64,000 nucleotides of DNA from Methanocaldococcus sp. FS406-22 (lineage in GTDB: Archaea > AGJL01 > Methanococci > Methanococcales > Methanocaldococcaceae), in assembly GCF_000025525.1 (NCBI RefSeq), contig NC_013887.1, positions 382,729 to 446,728 on the forward strand, given 5' to 3'. Numbering within the stretch: position 1 is the first letter of the stretch; each line of letters opens with the position of its first letter. This document shows, in pieces, positions 7,950-17,143 of the stretch. The translations under genes and the position numbers were made by a program. The notes beneath the pieces are model-generated. The model worked only from the letters and a program-made list of their open reading frames with translations. It had not been told where the DNA came from and made no database searches.

Positions 7950-8984
7950 ATGAAATTCTATAATAGAGACAAAGAATTGCATTATTTAAAGAATTATGTC
8001 CAATTAGAGCCAAACTCTATTTTATTCGTTTATGGTCCAAAATCATCTGGTAAATCTACAGTAATGAGGAGGGTTATTAAGGAGTTGGAAAATAGTGATA
8101 TAATATTTTTCTATTACAATCTAAGAGAGCATGCAACATATAGTAAGGAGGAGTTTTTAGAGGTATTTTTTGAAAAGGACAGAATGAAGTATGTAAAGAA
8201 TAATTTGATATTGGATTTGAAGGTTTTTAAAATAGGAATTGAAGAAAATTATGATTTTTCTAAGTTAAGCTTAAACGATGTTTTTAAAAAGATAAAATCA
8301 AGTATAAATGCTGTTATTGAAGATGGAAAGAGACCAGTTTTAATAATTGATGAACTGCAGAAGTTGAAGAATATTTATTTTAACGGAGATGGCAACGGAG
8401 ATAAGTCCCTATTAAATGAATTATTTAATCTCTTCGTCTCTCTAACTAAAATGGAGCATTTGTGCCATGTTATTTGTATAACATCTGATACTTTATTCAT
8501 TGATGAAATCTATAGGAATTCTACATTAAAAAATGCCTCTGAATACTATTTAATTGACTGGTTGAGGAAAGGGGCCATAAGAAATATTTTAAAAGAAGAA
8601 GATTTTAGTGAAGAAGAGATAAACTATTGTTTAAATTATTTATCATTACCTTATGAGATTTCTCAACTGATAAATAATAAAAAATTAGGTTTGTCTGTTG
8701 AACAAACTATAAAACAATGGATTAATGTTGAAAAAGATGGGCTAAAATACCTTATAGATACAACTGACTTAGATGAAGATAAAATTTATGGGGTTTTATC
8801 TAAGTTTAAGGACAAGATAAAAATCTCCTATCACAGAGAAGTTACAAAAGAAGAGATGAAGTATATAAAGTTTTTAATTGAGAATGAGATATTATTTTAT
8901 GATGTAATAAATGGGATAATTAAGCCAACTTCGATAATTGAGTGGCATGCTATAAGAGAGATTATAGGACTTTTACAGGAATAG
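7950..8984 (+). CDS. Archaeal AAA+ ATPase (ATPase_2 family)
   Basis: A STAND/AAA-type ATPase of 344 residues, one of a family expanded in Methanocaldococcus. It starts with the family signature MKFYNRDKELHYLKNY. Walker A is GPKSSGKST, Walker B VLIIDELQKL, and sensor-1 the segment CHVICITSDTLF. The C-terminal third resembles the winged-helix domain of the family. The paralogue at 13896 shares all these motifs. Cellular role is not known; members are often beside mobile or surface genes. GGTGATTTATA precedes the ATG. Confidence 0.85.
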   Translation: MKFYNRDKELHYLKNYVQLEPNSILFVYGPKSSGKSTVMRRVIKELENSDIIFFYYNLREHATYSKEEFLEVFFEKDRMKYVKNNLILDLKVFKIGIEENYDFSKLSLNDVFKKIKSSINAVIEDGKRPVLIIDELQKLKNIYFNGDGNGDKSLLNELFNLFVSLTKMEHLCHVICITSDTLFIDEIYRNSTLKNASEYYLIDWLRKGAIRNILKEEDFSEEEINYCLNYLSLPYEISQLINNKKLGLSVEQTIKQWINVEKDGLKYLIDTTDLDEDKIYGVLSKFKDKIKISYHREVTKEEMKYIKFLIENEILFYDVINGIIKPTSIIEWHAIREIIGLLQE

Positions 8985-9071
8985 AATATTTTTAGCATTA
9001 TAATAAAAATTTTTTGTAATGAATGTGTGCTGATAGACCGTGCTGAAGAATAAAGGTTATGATATAGATGA

Positions 9072-9170
9072 TTATTCCTACCAATAATTAATTCTCCAAG
9101 GTGCGGAGTTTGTAGTTATTGTAGTTCTGAAAAATATGGAGATATTAAGATAAAAAGTTTCAAGATGTGA
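9072..9170 (+). pseudogene. Possible cysteine-rich gene remnant
   Basis: The 190-bp gap between the ATPase and the glycosyltransferase holds a short open frame without a start, reading INSPRCGVCSYCSSEKYGD. The CxxCxxC pattern and codon use look like protein-coding sequence, perhaps the tail of an iron-sulfur or zinc protein, but I cannot assign a family. A stop lies just upstream at 9069. It may be what is left of a glycan-modifying gene, or chance. Confidence 0.3.
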
Positions 9171-9174
9171 AACT

Positions 9175-10293
9175 ATGAATAAAATTTCGATATTAAGAAG
9201 TGTTGATAAATATATTGGAAATTTAATAATATCACTTTTATCTATTTTTAAAACTAAAACACATAAGAATTTGACAGATAAAAAGCCAAAGAATGTTTTA
9301 ATTATTAGATTATGGACTTTAGGGGAGAGTTTACTGACACTTCCAATGATTAAAAAATTAAAAGATGAGGGATATAATGTTTCTGTTTTAGTAACAAAGA
9401 GAAGTAAAGGGGTTTTTGAAAATGTTGACTTTGTTGATGAAATTATTGATTTTGAAAATTTTTGGGAAGTTTTAAAAAAATTTAAAAAATACGATGTTGT
9501 TATTGATACAGAGCCGTATCTTAATATATCTGCCATATTAGGCTGGTTTTTAGGTAGAGATGTTATTGGATTTAAAGGACTTTTTAGAGATAAGTTGTAT
9601 GATTTCAAGATTGAATATAATGATAAGATTCATGCTGTTTATAATTTTTGTAATATGTTAAAACCTTTTGATATTGACTATAAACCAGAAAAACTGGTTC
9701 CTTTAAAATATACGGAAAAAGATAAAGAGAATGTTAATAAACTATTAAAAGAATATGACTTAGATGATAAAAAATTAATTGGCATTCATTGTGGAACTGC
9801 TGAAACAGCTCCATGGAGAAGTTGGAAAAAAGAGAAGTTTGCTAAATTGATAGAAAAATTAGTTGAAGATGGTTTTTATGTTGTTTTGACTGGAAGTATG
9901 GGGGATTATGAAATAAATGAGAAAATTTTAAATTTAGTTAATAATAAATATCGGGATAGAGTATTTAACTTTGCATGTAAAACTAATTTGAGAGAGTTTG
10001 CCTATTTATTGACTAAGTTTAAAGTGTTTGTTTCTAACGATACTGGGCCTATGCATTTAAGTGCTGCTATGGGGACTAAGACGATTGGTTTATTTGGGCC
10101 AAATTTACCAGAGAGATTTGCTCCATTTGGTAAAGGAAATATTGCCATTTATAAAGCGAGAAGTTTAGATTGCTCTCCTTGCATAAATGTTCATAAAGGT
10201 GAATTTAAAGAATGTAAATTGAATGGAAAGTGTATGGATTTAATTGAAGTAGAGGATGTTTATAATGTTATTGTAGATTTGGTGAAAAATTAA
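9175..10293 (+). CDS. Glycosyltransferase family 9 (ADP-heptose heptosyltransferase-like)
   Basis: A GT-B fold sugar transferase of 372 residues related to bacterial LPS heptosyltransferases (WaaC/WaaF/RfaF). The N-terminal domain has NVLIIRLWTLGESLLTLP, typical of the acceptor side. The C-terminal nucleotide-sugar domain has IGIHCGTAETAPWRSWKKEK, FVSNDTGPMHLSAAMGTKTIGLFGP and a late cysteine cluster, CSPCINV...CKLNGKC. The donor is plausibly the ADP-heptose made by the genes at 16.5-19.6 kb on the other strand. It overlaps the start region of the next gene, so the three plus-strand genes likely form an operon. Confidence 0.85.
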   Translation: MNKISILRSVDKYIGNLIISLLSIFKTKTHKNLTDKKPKNVLIIRLWTLGESLLTLPMIKKLKDEGYNVSVLVTKRSKGVFENVDFVDEIIDFENFWEVLKKFKKYDVVIDTEPYLNISAILGWFLGRDVIGFKGLFRDKLYDFKIEYNDKIHAVYNFCNMLKPFDIDYKPEKLVPLKYTEKDKENVNKLLKEYDLDDKKLIGIHCGTAETAPWRSWKKEKFAKLIEKLVEDGFYVVLTGSMGDYEINEKILNLVNNKYRDRVFNFACKTNLREFAYLLTKFKVFVSNDTGPMHLSAAMGTKTIGLFGPNLPERFAPFGKGNIAIYKARSLDCSPCINVHKGEFKECKLNGKCMDLIEVEDVYNVIVDLVKN

Positions 10294-10304
10294 TGGGTGA
10301 TAGC

Positions 10305-11156
10305 ATGAGTATTAGAAGCACTTTAGGATTAATAAATGAGCTATGGAGATATTCCAACTATAATATAGATTTCTTAATTAGAATAAGTATATTGGAATTA
10401 TGGAATTGCTTAAAAGGAAGAACAAAATTAGATTTTTTTAAAAAATATGACTTTAAATTTAAAACAATGTTAAATAAAGAATTCTTGTTTAACACTCCTT
10501 ATGGTAAGTTTATAGCAAGTTCAATAGATGGATGGTATGCTATGCAAAATAATTATGAAAAATATGTTCAAGAAGTTTTTAATGATAATTATCAAAAATA
10601 TAAAATGAACAAAGATAAGATATTTTTGGATATTGGAGCAAATATTGGTAGATTTACTGTATTGAATGCTTTAAGAGGTTATAAAGTTTATGCATTTGAG
10701 CCGGCAGAGCCAATATTTAAACAACTTGAAAGAAATGTTAAATTAAACAATTTAAACAATGTCGTATTGATTCCTTATGCTTTATCTGATGAAGAAAACG
10801 AATTTGAGTTTGAATATTTTGAAGGTTTTGAGTGTAGTTCAAGAATTAGAGAAAAAAGAGATGAATTTTCAAAATATGCTAAAATTTTAAAAATAAAAAC
10901 TAAGAGATTAGACGAAATTGTAAAAGAATATAATATAAACATTGACAAAATCAGATTAATAAAAATAGATGTAGAAGGACATGAATATGGTGTAATCAAA
11001 GGTGGTATTAAAACATTTAAAAAACTGAATAATGTAGATATAACTATGGAGATTTGGGATTCAAATCCAAATAAAGAAAAAACATTAAAGCTAATGAGGG
11101 AATTAGGGTTCAAATGCGAACAAATAAGCAAAGATGATTGGCACTTTTGGAAGTGA
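10305..11156 (+). CDS. FkbM-family SAM-dependent methyltransferase
   Basis: A methyltransferase of 283 residues, probably O-methylating a sugar of the surface glycan. The SAM site is seen in IFLDIGANIGRFTVLNAL and VYAFEPAEPIFKQL. The FkbM signature KIDVEGHEYGVIKGG follows, then TMEIWD. An ATG at 10293 overlaps the upstream stop, but GGTGATAGC immediately precedes ATG 10305, so that start is preferred. It lies between two GT9-like genes, in keeping with glycan tailoring. Confidence 0.85.
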   Translation: MSIRSTLGLINELWRYSNYNIDFLIRISILELWNCLKGRTKLDFFKKYDFKFKTMLNKEFLFNTPYGKFIASSIDGWYAMQNNYEKYVQEVFNDNYQKYKMNKDKIFLDIGANIGRFTVLNALRGYKVYAFEPAEPIFKQLERNVKLNNLNNVVLIPYALSDEENEFEFEYFEGFECSSRIREKRDEFSKYAKILKIKTKRLDEIVKEYNINIDKIRLIKIDVEGHEYGVIKGGIKTFKKLNNVDITMEIWDSNPNKEKTLKLMRELGFKCEQISKDDWHFWK

Positions 11157-11161
11157 TAAAT

Positions 11162-12352
11162 ATGAACAAAAAACTATTATATTTTTTATTAAAGTTGTCA
11201 ATACTCATATCGAACATATCTTATAATATCCTATTTAAAAAAAGAAGGCTAAATATAGACTTAACTAAAACTCTAATTCTATTTAATAGAACAGATAGAA
11301 TTGGAGATGCTATAGTTACCCTTCCATTTTTCTTAGCACTAAAAAATAAAGGTATAAAGTTTAAAGTTCTATGCTCTCCATATAATAAATGGGTTTTAGA
11401 ACCATTTGTTGAGATTGAGGAGATTAAAGATTTTAAATTTAGCGATTTTGAGTTTTCGATTAAATCTTTGTTATTTAATATCTTATCTTCTATAGCAACA
11501 TACTTAAAAAATCTTTTTATAGAAAAAAACAAAAATATAACTTTTGTTGATTTAAAAGGAGATTTTCATTTATCTGAAAGATTTAAAAATTACTATCAAA
11601 TACATTTTAAGTCATTCTTACTAAATTTAAAATATTCCGACTATGTATTTAACGATTTTTATGTTTTTGGGAGCAAAATGCAATTAATAGAAAAATACTC
11701 TATGATTTTTGATAATTTAGAAGATATAGAAGAATTTCCTAAAGAATTAAAAGAGTATATTATTAACAACCATAATAAAGAAATTGATACGTTAATAAAC
11801 TCATTAAAAGATTTTATTATAATTTTTGTAGGTAATAAAGAGTTTAGAAACTTAAATATAGAGCAGTGGAAGTATTTAATCGAAAATATTAATTATGAAG
11901 GAAAAATAGTAGTTATAGATGACCCATCTCAAAATTATCTAAAAAGATTAAAATCTATTATCAAAAAGGAAAATGTTATATTCTTAGAAAAGGTATATGA
12001 TTTATGGTCTCTAATGTATTTAGCTATGCATTCAAAATTAGTTATAGGTGTTGATGGAGGAGGGTTTAATTTTTTACAACTTCCAACTAATGCATTTGAA
12101 ATAATTCTTTACACTAACGAAAAAGTTTGGAGACCATTTTCAAAAAATGAGTATCAAATAATTAGAAAAGATAGAAAACATATTATTGAGAAATCAATAA
12201 CTTCTCAGAATCTTAAGAAATATATTTATTATATAGATTGGGACTATAAAGTAGTTTATGAAATCTTACAGGAAAAAAATAATGATTTTGTGGATAAAAT
12301 CAGAGTTGATTTAATAGTCGAAGAAATAAACAAAATTTTATTTGAAGTATAG
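11162..12352 (+). CDS. Divergent GT9-like glycosyltransferase
   Basis: A 396-residue protein with recognisable but worn GT9 motifs: TLILFNRTDRIGDAIVTLPFF matches the heptosyltransferase N-terminus, and LVIGVDGGGFNFLQLPTNAF takes the place of the usual SNDTGPMHLA donor loop. The altered loop may mean a different donor or loss of activity. An ATG at 11138 lies inside the previous gene; ATG 11162 has GGAAGTGATAAAT before it and is preferred. It follows the FkbM gene by 5 bp. Confidence 0.7.
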   Translation: MNKKLLYFLLKLSILISNISYNILFKKRRLNIDLTKTLILFNRTDRIGDAIVTLPFFLALKNKGIKFKVLCSPYNKWVLEPFVEIEEIKDFKFSDFEFSIKSLLFNILSSIATYLKNLFIEKNKNITFVDLKGDFHLSERFKNYYQIHFKSFLLNLKYSDYVFNDFYVFGSKMQLIEKYSMIFDNLEDIEEFPKELKEYIINNHNKEIDTLINSLKDFIIIFVGNKEFRNLNIEQWKYLIENINYEGKIVVIDDPSQNYLKRLKSIIKKENVIFLEKVYDLWSLMYLAMHSKLVIGVDGGGFNFLQLPTNAFEIILYTNEKVWRPFSKNEYQIIRKDRKHIIEKSITSQNLKKYIYYIDWDYKVVYEILQEKNNDFVDKIRVDLIVEEINKILFEV

Positions 12353-12353
12353 A

Positions 12354-13889
12354 CTAATTTTTAATCTTAAGGGAAGATACTATATTTTTTATTTCATTTA
12401 TATTAATTATTTTCAACCCTAAAATTCCAATCAAATAAACTCCAAAATAAACAACCCCACCAACAATTAACTGTAAAACAACATTACTTATAATTTTCGT
12501 TACCAACATCAAAGGAATTAAACTAAAAATCCCAACTAAAACAGCCAAAATCCATTTTTTAATTAAAAATGAATAATTCAAAAATCTACTTAAATACCAT
12601 GCCTGTAAAATCCACATAATTAAGTAACTGAAAATTGTAGTCAAAGAAGCTCCAACAATCCCAAACTTAGGAATCAGCAAAATATTAAACACCAAATTAA
12701 AAATAGCTCCACCATATAAAATCTTAGTTGATAAGTGTGGCTTTCCAATACCATTTAACACAGTAAATCCTATATTATTCAAAGTTAAAAATACAGTTCC
12801 CAAACTTAAAATCCTTATAGCAGGAGCAGCTGATAAATATTGAGGATTAAAAAACAAGTTTATAATAACCTCTGGAAAATATGCCATTAATATTGCCATT
12901 GGTAGGACTAAAACAAATGAATATAAACAAATTCTCTCAACCCCATAACCCAACGCCTCTTTATAACCCTTCTCCCATAACTCAGAACTCATTGGGAATA
13001 AAACAGCTCCAACAGCAGAGGCAAAATAACCTAAAATAGAGACGGTTGGCATAGCAACATTCCTATAATCAGCAACAGCATTTAAACCAGTAAAATAAGT
13101 TAAGCAAATCCCATCAACATACCCTAAAACTAAACTTCCAGCACTACCAATCATTAAAGGCAATCCATAAGAAAATAAATCTTTAACTAATTTTTTTGAA
13201 AATAAAAATCTCTCTTTAAAGAACTCTGAAAAAATCTTTTTAATAAATATGTATCCGTAAACCAAAATCATTAAAATTGGGGCTAATGTATAAGCATAAG
13301 TTGGAGTGAAAACACTATGCATTCCAAATATGTAAATAAACACTACTGATAGAACCAAAATTAAAAATATCCTAACAAAATTTATGGTTCCAAAATACTT
13401 CTGATTTTGAAAACCCTGTATAGAATTGGAAATAACATCCATAATACTCTGAAACCAATATCCAATACTCAAAATAATTAAAACATTAATAACCAAATCC
13501 AAATGCCCGGTAAATTGCCCCTGATTGTTTATATAAAATTCAGCAATAAATGGAGCCAATAAAATTATCAAAATCGTTATAATTAGAGAAACAGAACTTT
13601 GCAAAATTCCAACGCTAACTATGGCTGATTTAATCAAATCTTTCCTCCTCTCATGTAAAAATTTTGGAATATATCTAACTAAAGCAGCACTTAACCCTAA
13701 ATCTTTAAAAATAGCAACCATACAACAAAAGTCTAAAACAGCATAAAATAAACCAACCTCCAACTTAGGAATTTCATTTGCATAGAGCATTCTAACTAAA
13801 TATCCAATGGGTGCTGCTAAAATTAAAAGTAAAAAATTCCAACCAATGCCCTTTATTGCCCTCTCTTTATAACTCAACTTATTCACCAT
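12354..13889 (-). CDS. Polysaccharide flippase (Wzx/MATE-like, MOP superfamily)
   Basis: An integral membrane transporter of 511 residues with about 14 predicted helices, expected to flip lipid-linked oligosaccharides across the membrane for S-layer or surface glycan assembly. The N-terminus (GIGWNFLLLILAAPIGYLVR) and the pattern of paired helices fit the Wzx/RfbX group. Its stop nearly abuts the convergent glycosyltransferase gene. ATG 13889 has no obvious ribosome site, whereas GGTGAATAAG precedes a TTG at 13877, which may be the true start. Confidence 0.88.
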   Translation of the reverse strand: MVNKLSYKERAIKGIGWNFLLLILAAPIGYLVRMLYANEIPKLEVGLFYAVLDFCCMVAIFKDLGLSAALVRYIPKFLHERRKDLIKSAIVSVGILQSSVSLIITILIILLAPFIAEFYINNQGQFTGHLDLVINVLIILSIGYWFQSIMDVISNSIQGFQNQKYFGTINFVRIFLILVLSVVFIYIFGMHSVFTPTYAYTLAPILMILVYGYIFIKKIFSEFFKERFLFSKKLVKDLFSYGLPLMIGSAGSLVLGYVDGICLTYFTGLNAVADYRNVAMPTVSILGYFASAVGAVLFPMSSELWEKGYKEALGYGVERICLYSFVLVLPMAILMAYFPEVIINLFFNPQYLSAAPAIRILSLGTVFLTLNNIGFTVLNGIGKPHLSTKILYGGAIFNLVFNILLIPKFGIVGASLTTIFSYLIMWILQAWYLSRFLNYSFLIKKWILAVLVGIFSLIPLMLVTKIISNVVLQLIVGGVVYFGVYLIGILGLKIININEIKNIVSSLKIKN

Positions 13890-13895
13890 ATTTTT

Positions 13896-14966
13896 TTATA
13901 ACAATCTCTTTATAGCGTTCCAGACTAAAAAACTCTGTGGTTTTAAAATCCTTTTTTGTGAATTTAAAAATAAAATATTCTCCTTAATTAAAAATATCCT
14001 AATTTTCCTTTTTATCTTATTCTTTGGAACTTCATAGTTATCTTTAAACAATTTTAATACCTCTAAGACTTCATCATAATTCACGCTTTCATAATCCTCC
14101 TCAACCTTCTCTAATAATTCTTCTAAGTGATTTAACTCCTCCCCAAGTTTTGTTTCCAAAACCTCTTTCAAATCTTTACCAAGTTTTAACTTAACAATAA
14201 CATCATAAATATCCTTTGCCTTTCCACCAACATAGTTATAAATTAGCTCTTTATCATCATTAGACAAATGTCTATTTAGTAAATCTCCTGATAGAAAATC
14301 AATAAACTTTAAAGCTGTATCTTTATCAAAATCATCAACTAAGATATAGTCAACTCTCCCTTTTAATTCAGCTTTCCCATAGATATACTCAATAAATAAG
14401 CTATCTGAGCTTAAACAAAAAACATGACATAAATGTTGTTCTTTAGTTAAAGAAACTAAGAATTGAAATAGTTCTTTTAATAAATACTTCTGCCCGTTAA
14501 GAACGACATCTTTAATCATTTGAAACTCATCAAAGATTAAAATTGGTTGTTTCCCACTCTTTTTAACTTCTAATAATAAGGTGTTTAAATACTGAAAAAC
14601 ATCGTTTATCTTCTCTTCAAATAACTTATCAAATTCAATCTCAGGAATTGGAATACCAGTTAAAATCTTAGCTCCTTTGGTTATTAAATTCAAAACCTCT
14701 GATTTGTCCTTAATCTTCTCAAAGAAGTCATCTTTTTTAGTAGTGAAGATAGCTTCAATGAATTCTTTTTTTTCTGAGATTAAATAAGTTCTAAAATTGA
14801 TATAAAAAACCTTGTAATCGTCACTTATCCTATTTTCTATAATGTATTTTATTAAGGTTGTTTTTCCACTGTTTAAAGGACCATAAATAAAATAAATATT
14901 ATTTGGCTCCCCTTCTAAGATTGATAGAATTTCTTTTATTTCTTTCTCCCTGTTAAAAAATTTCAT
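13896..14966 (-). CDS. Archaeal AAA+ ATPase (ATPase_2 family), paralogue of 7950
   Basis: A 356-residue ATPase with the same plan as the protein at 7950: [16 protein letters not shown] at the N-terminus, Walker [10 protein letters not shown], Walker [12 protein letters not shown], and [12 protein letters not shown] as sensor 1. Its stop lies 6 bp upstream of the flippase start, so the two are likely co-transcribed. That places this ATPase in the glycan island, but what it acts on is unknown. GGTGGATATTT precedes the ATG. Confidence 0.85.
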   Translation of the reverse strand: MKFFNREKEIKEILSILEGEPNNIYFIYGPLNSGKTTLIKYIIENRISDDYKVFYINFRTYLISEKKEFIEAIFTTKKDDFFEKIKDKSEVLNLITKGAKILTGIPIPEIEFDKLFEEKINDVFQYLNTLLLEVKKSGKQPILIFDEFQMIKDVVLNGQKYLLKELFQFLVSLTKEQHLCHVFCLSSDSLFIEYIYGKAELKGRVDYILVDDFDKDTALKFIDFLSGDLLNRHLSNDDKELIYNYVGGKAKDIYDVIVKLKLGKDLKEVLETKLGEELNHLEELLEKVEEDYESVNYDEVLEVLKLFKDNYEVPKNKIKRKIRIFLIKENILFLNSQKRILKPQSFLVWNAIKRLL

Positions 14967-14987
14967 AAATATCCACCATCATGTTTT

Positions 14988-15150
14988 TTATAAAATCTCA
15001 ACACCTTCATTTAAAATCGTTGAGTAAAAACTACTATACCTTAATTTATTAAATTCATTTTCACTTTTAATTATAACATTAATTAGAATTCCGTATTCAA
15101 CCATAATATCAACAATCAAAGTCTATAATATCATCTAATATAATGTCCGT
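14988..15150 (-). pseudogene. C-terminal fragment of a MNT-type nucleotidyltransferase
   Basis: Minus-strand 15104-14988 reads 38 codons (VEYGILINVIIKSENEF, SSFYSTILNEGVEIL) that match the C-terminal end of minimal nucleotidyltransferases of the MNT/HEPN type. The frame is blocked just upstream, but ILDDIIDFDC in another frame between about 15113 and 15145 looks like the preceding segment, implying a frameshift. The N-terminal half is missing where the tnpB element begins. The paired HEPN gene is not visible. It probably lost function when the insertion sequence arrived. Confidence 0.5.
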
Positions 15151-15153
15151 TCC

Positions 15154-15222
15154 GACTCTCCACTACTTATGAAACATTTAGAACATTTGTATAATTTGTT
15201 GTATAATTTGTAGTGGAGAGTC
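15154..15222 (-). ncRNA. Long-range stem at tnpB 3' end (omega-RNA-like)
   Basis: GACTCTCCACTAC (15154-15166) and GTAGTGGAGAGTC (15210-15222) are perfect 13-bp inverted repeats that straddle the tnpB stop codon at 15178. TnpB guide RNAs (omega RNA) are known to come from the 3' end of the tnpB gene and the right transposon end. The same arrangement, with different sequence but kept pairing, is seen at 27735, 4478 and 57363. The adjacent coding region to about 15300 is unusually GC-rich for this genome. Confidence 0.55.
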
Positions 15223-16404
15223 TTCCCCTAATAAGGGGCTTTCGGGGGGAACGGGACTCCCCACATCCTTCGGTTTGTTAAATAATAGTTTAAACCCCCT
15301 AAGCATTATATTCAAACTACCAACAACATCTCTATCTAAAATACAACCACAATCCTCGCACTTTAAAACCCGATGCCCATTCGGGCTCATCTTACCCCCA
15401 CATATCGGGCATCGGGAGGAAGTATAATGTGGATTCACAAAAATAACTTTAATCCCATTAAGTTTAGCCTTATACTTAATAACCTCTTGTAATCTCCTAA
15501 AACTCCACCTATGCAATCTACCATTCAACTTTTTAGAGTATTTAATCTTGTTTCTAATCTCTTTTAAATCCTCTAAGGCAATAACCCCATTAACACTCTT
15601 AGCAATTTCGATTATCTTATTAACAACCTTGTGATAAATGTCAGTAATCTTATTCCTTTCCCTATTACCATACTTTTCCAATAATTCTTTCTTCTTATCC
15701 TCATTTTCAACCTTCTTTTGGATTTTTCTTCTCTTAACATAATAAGAAGTCCTAACAGTCCTCTCATTAGTTATAATTTGTATTATACCGTTAGTTGTAG
15801 CGATAGTAACATTATTCTCATTCAAATCAACTCCTACAACACTCTCCCCTTCTTTAATCAAAACATTCTTTGAGAATACTACGTTTAGATAATAAGCATC
15901 TTTTCTTCTAACAATCCATGCTTGTCCAACCTTCCAGTCTTTAAACTTTTTATGATACTCTGAAACAAAAAGTTCTACTTCTACCCTCCCCTTCGGTGTT
16001 GAAATTCTTGCCAAACCATTATCTAAATCTAATCTAAACAAATGGTCGTCTAACATTATCACACTGCCCTTAAAATCTGGTTTTTTACTTGCCCTACCTT
16101 TTCTATGCCTCTTTCTCCAACTTTTAAATATTGAAGTGGTTATTTGACATGCAGTATAGAGGTAATGGGATGGGAGTTTTTGATATTTTTCTCTTAATTC
16201 TTTATACTTTTCAGATTTTAACCGTTTAAAACTTGTAATATTGTTTTCAAAGGCATAATTTAAGAGTTCATTAACTATTGTCTTATACGTGGAGAATAAA
16301 CCAACTATTTCATTGGGAGTTTGTTTTATTTTAAATCTTGCAGTTAGTTTAATTGTTTCTAAGTATTCGTTTGACATTTTCAACAACCTTTCCATTGTTA
16401 TCAC
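15178..16404 (-). CDS. tnpB: IS605-type TnpB, RNA-guided nuclease family
   Basis: A 408-residue TnpB with an apparently complete RuvC active site: Asp in VVGVDLNENN, Glu in VIALEDLKEI, and the last Asp in LDRDVVGSLNI (about residue 359). The zinc finger is CPICGG and CEDCGC. No tnpA transposase is next to it, so this is an IS1341-type, tnpB-only element that would depend on TnpA elsewhere. The start may be internal (for example the Met before SNEYLETIKL). It sits next to a broken nucleotidyltransferase gene and divides the glycan island. Confidence 0.92.
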   Translation of the reverse strand: MITMERLLKMSNEYLETIKLTARFKIKQTPNEIVGLFSTYKTIVNELLNYAFENNITSFKRLKSEKYKELREKYQKLPSHYLYTACQITTSIFKSWRKRHRKGRASKKPDFKGSVIMLDDHLFRLDLDNGLARISTPKGRVEVELFVSEYHKKFKDWKVGQAWIVRRKDAYYLNVVFSKNVLIKEGESVVGVDLNENNVTIATTNGIIQIITNERTVRTSYYVKRRKIQKKVENEDKKKELLEKYGNRERNKITDIYHKVVNKIIEIAKSVNGVIALEDLKEIRNKIKYSKKLNGRLHRWSFRRLQEVIKYKAKLNGIKVIFVNPHYTSSRCPICGGKMSPNGHRVLKCEDCGCILDRDVVGSLNIMLRGFKLLFNKPKDVGSPVPPESPLLGEDSPLQIIQQIIQMF

Positions 16405-16518
16405 AAATAATTACAATGTTCCAAAAGCATATAAACGTTTTGAACGTTTCATTTAAGGAAACAGCCCAAATTTCTTTTTTAAATTTTTCAAAAATAACTT
16501 AATGCCCTGTCATGCATA

Positions 16519-17025
16519 TTAACCACTCTTTCTTATAATCTCAACACAATCATATAAACTTTTAGCAATAAAATCTGCTTCTGTTTCTTCATCCTCATAA
16601 AGAATCCTTATTGTCTTACAACCAACACTCTTTCCACAAATTATATCCCTTTCACTATCTCCAATCATCCAACTTTTTTTAAAGTCAATATTCCACTTTT
16701 CCTTTGCTTTTAAAAGCATACCGTTTCTTGGTTTTCTACAATTACAAGTCCCCTCCAAATGTGGGCAGTAAAAAATATCATCAATCTCAGGCAACAATTT
16801 AAGCATATAGTCATGAACAACTTTTAAATCTTCTTCTGTCATAACTCCTTTGGCAATTCCTTGCTGATTAGTTACAACTATCAACAAATAACCCATCTTT
16901 TTAAATTCGATTAACGCCTCCCTAACTTTAGGCAGTAGTTCAAACTCCTCTATTTTTTTAACATAGTTCCCAATTAGTCGTTTATTGATAACCCCATCCC
17001 TATCTAAAAAAATTGCCTTGTTCAT
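16519..17025 (-). CDS. gmhB: D-glycero-beta-D-manno-heptose 1,7-bisphosphate 7-phosphatase
   Basis: A HAD phosphatase of 168 residues that removes the 7-phosphate from heptose bisphosphate. Motif I is FLDRDGVINK, motif II is VVTNQQGIAKG, and motif IV is MIGDSERDI. The GmhB zinc loop CPHLEGTCNCRKP is present, which separates it from histidinol phosphatases. An ATG at 17037 is possible; GGATGATATT before ATG 17025 is a better ribosome site. It lies downstream of hldA on the same strand. Confidence 0.88.
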   Translation of the reverse strand: MNKAIFLDRDGVINKRLIGNYVKKIEEFELLPKVREALIEFKKMGYLLIVVTNQQGIAKGVMTEEDLKVVHDYMLKLLPEIDDIFYCPHLEGTCNCRKPRNGMLLKAKEKWNIDFKKSWMIGDSERDIICGKSVGCKTIRILYEDEETEADFIAKSLYDCVEIIRKSG

Positions 17026-17143
17026 AATATCATCCATATTTTAAATCTTAAAATGTTTTAAATAAAATTATTTTACTATCAACCCAATACTTTTTAACAC
17101 TTCTGATATGAACAGGGAGATTATGATTATTGTTATATTGATA

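Noticed and set aside
9010-9045. C/D-box-like small RNA (repeated GTGCTGA words)
   Set aside because: The boxes do not have proper C and D sequences and spacing.
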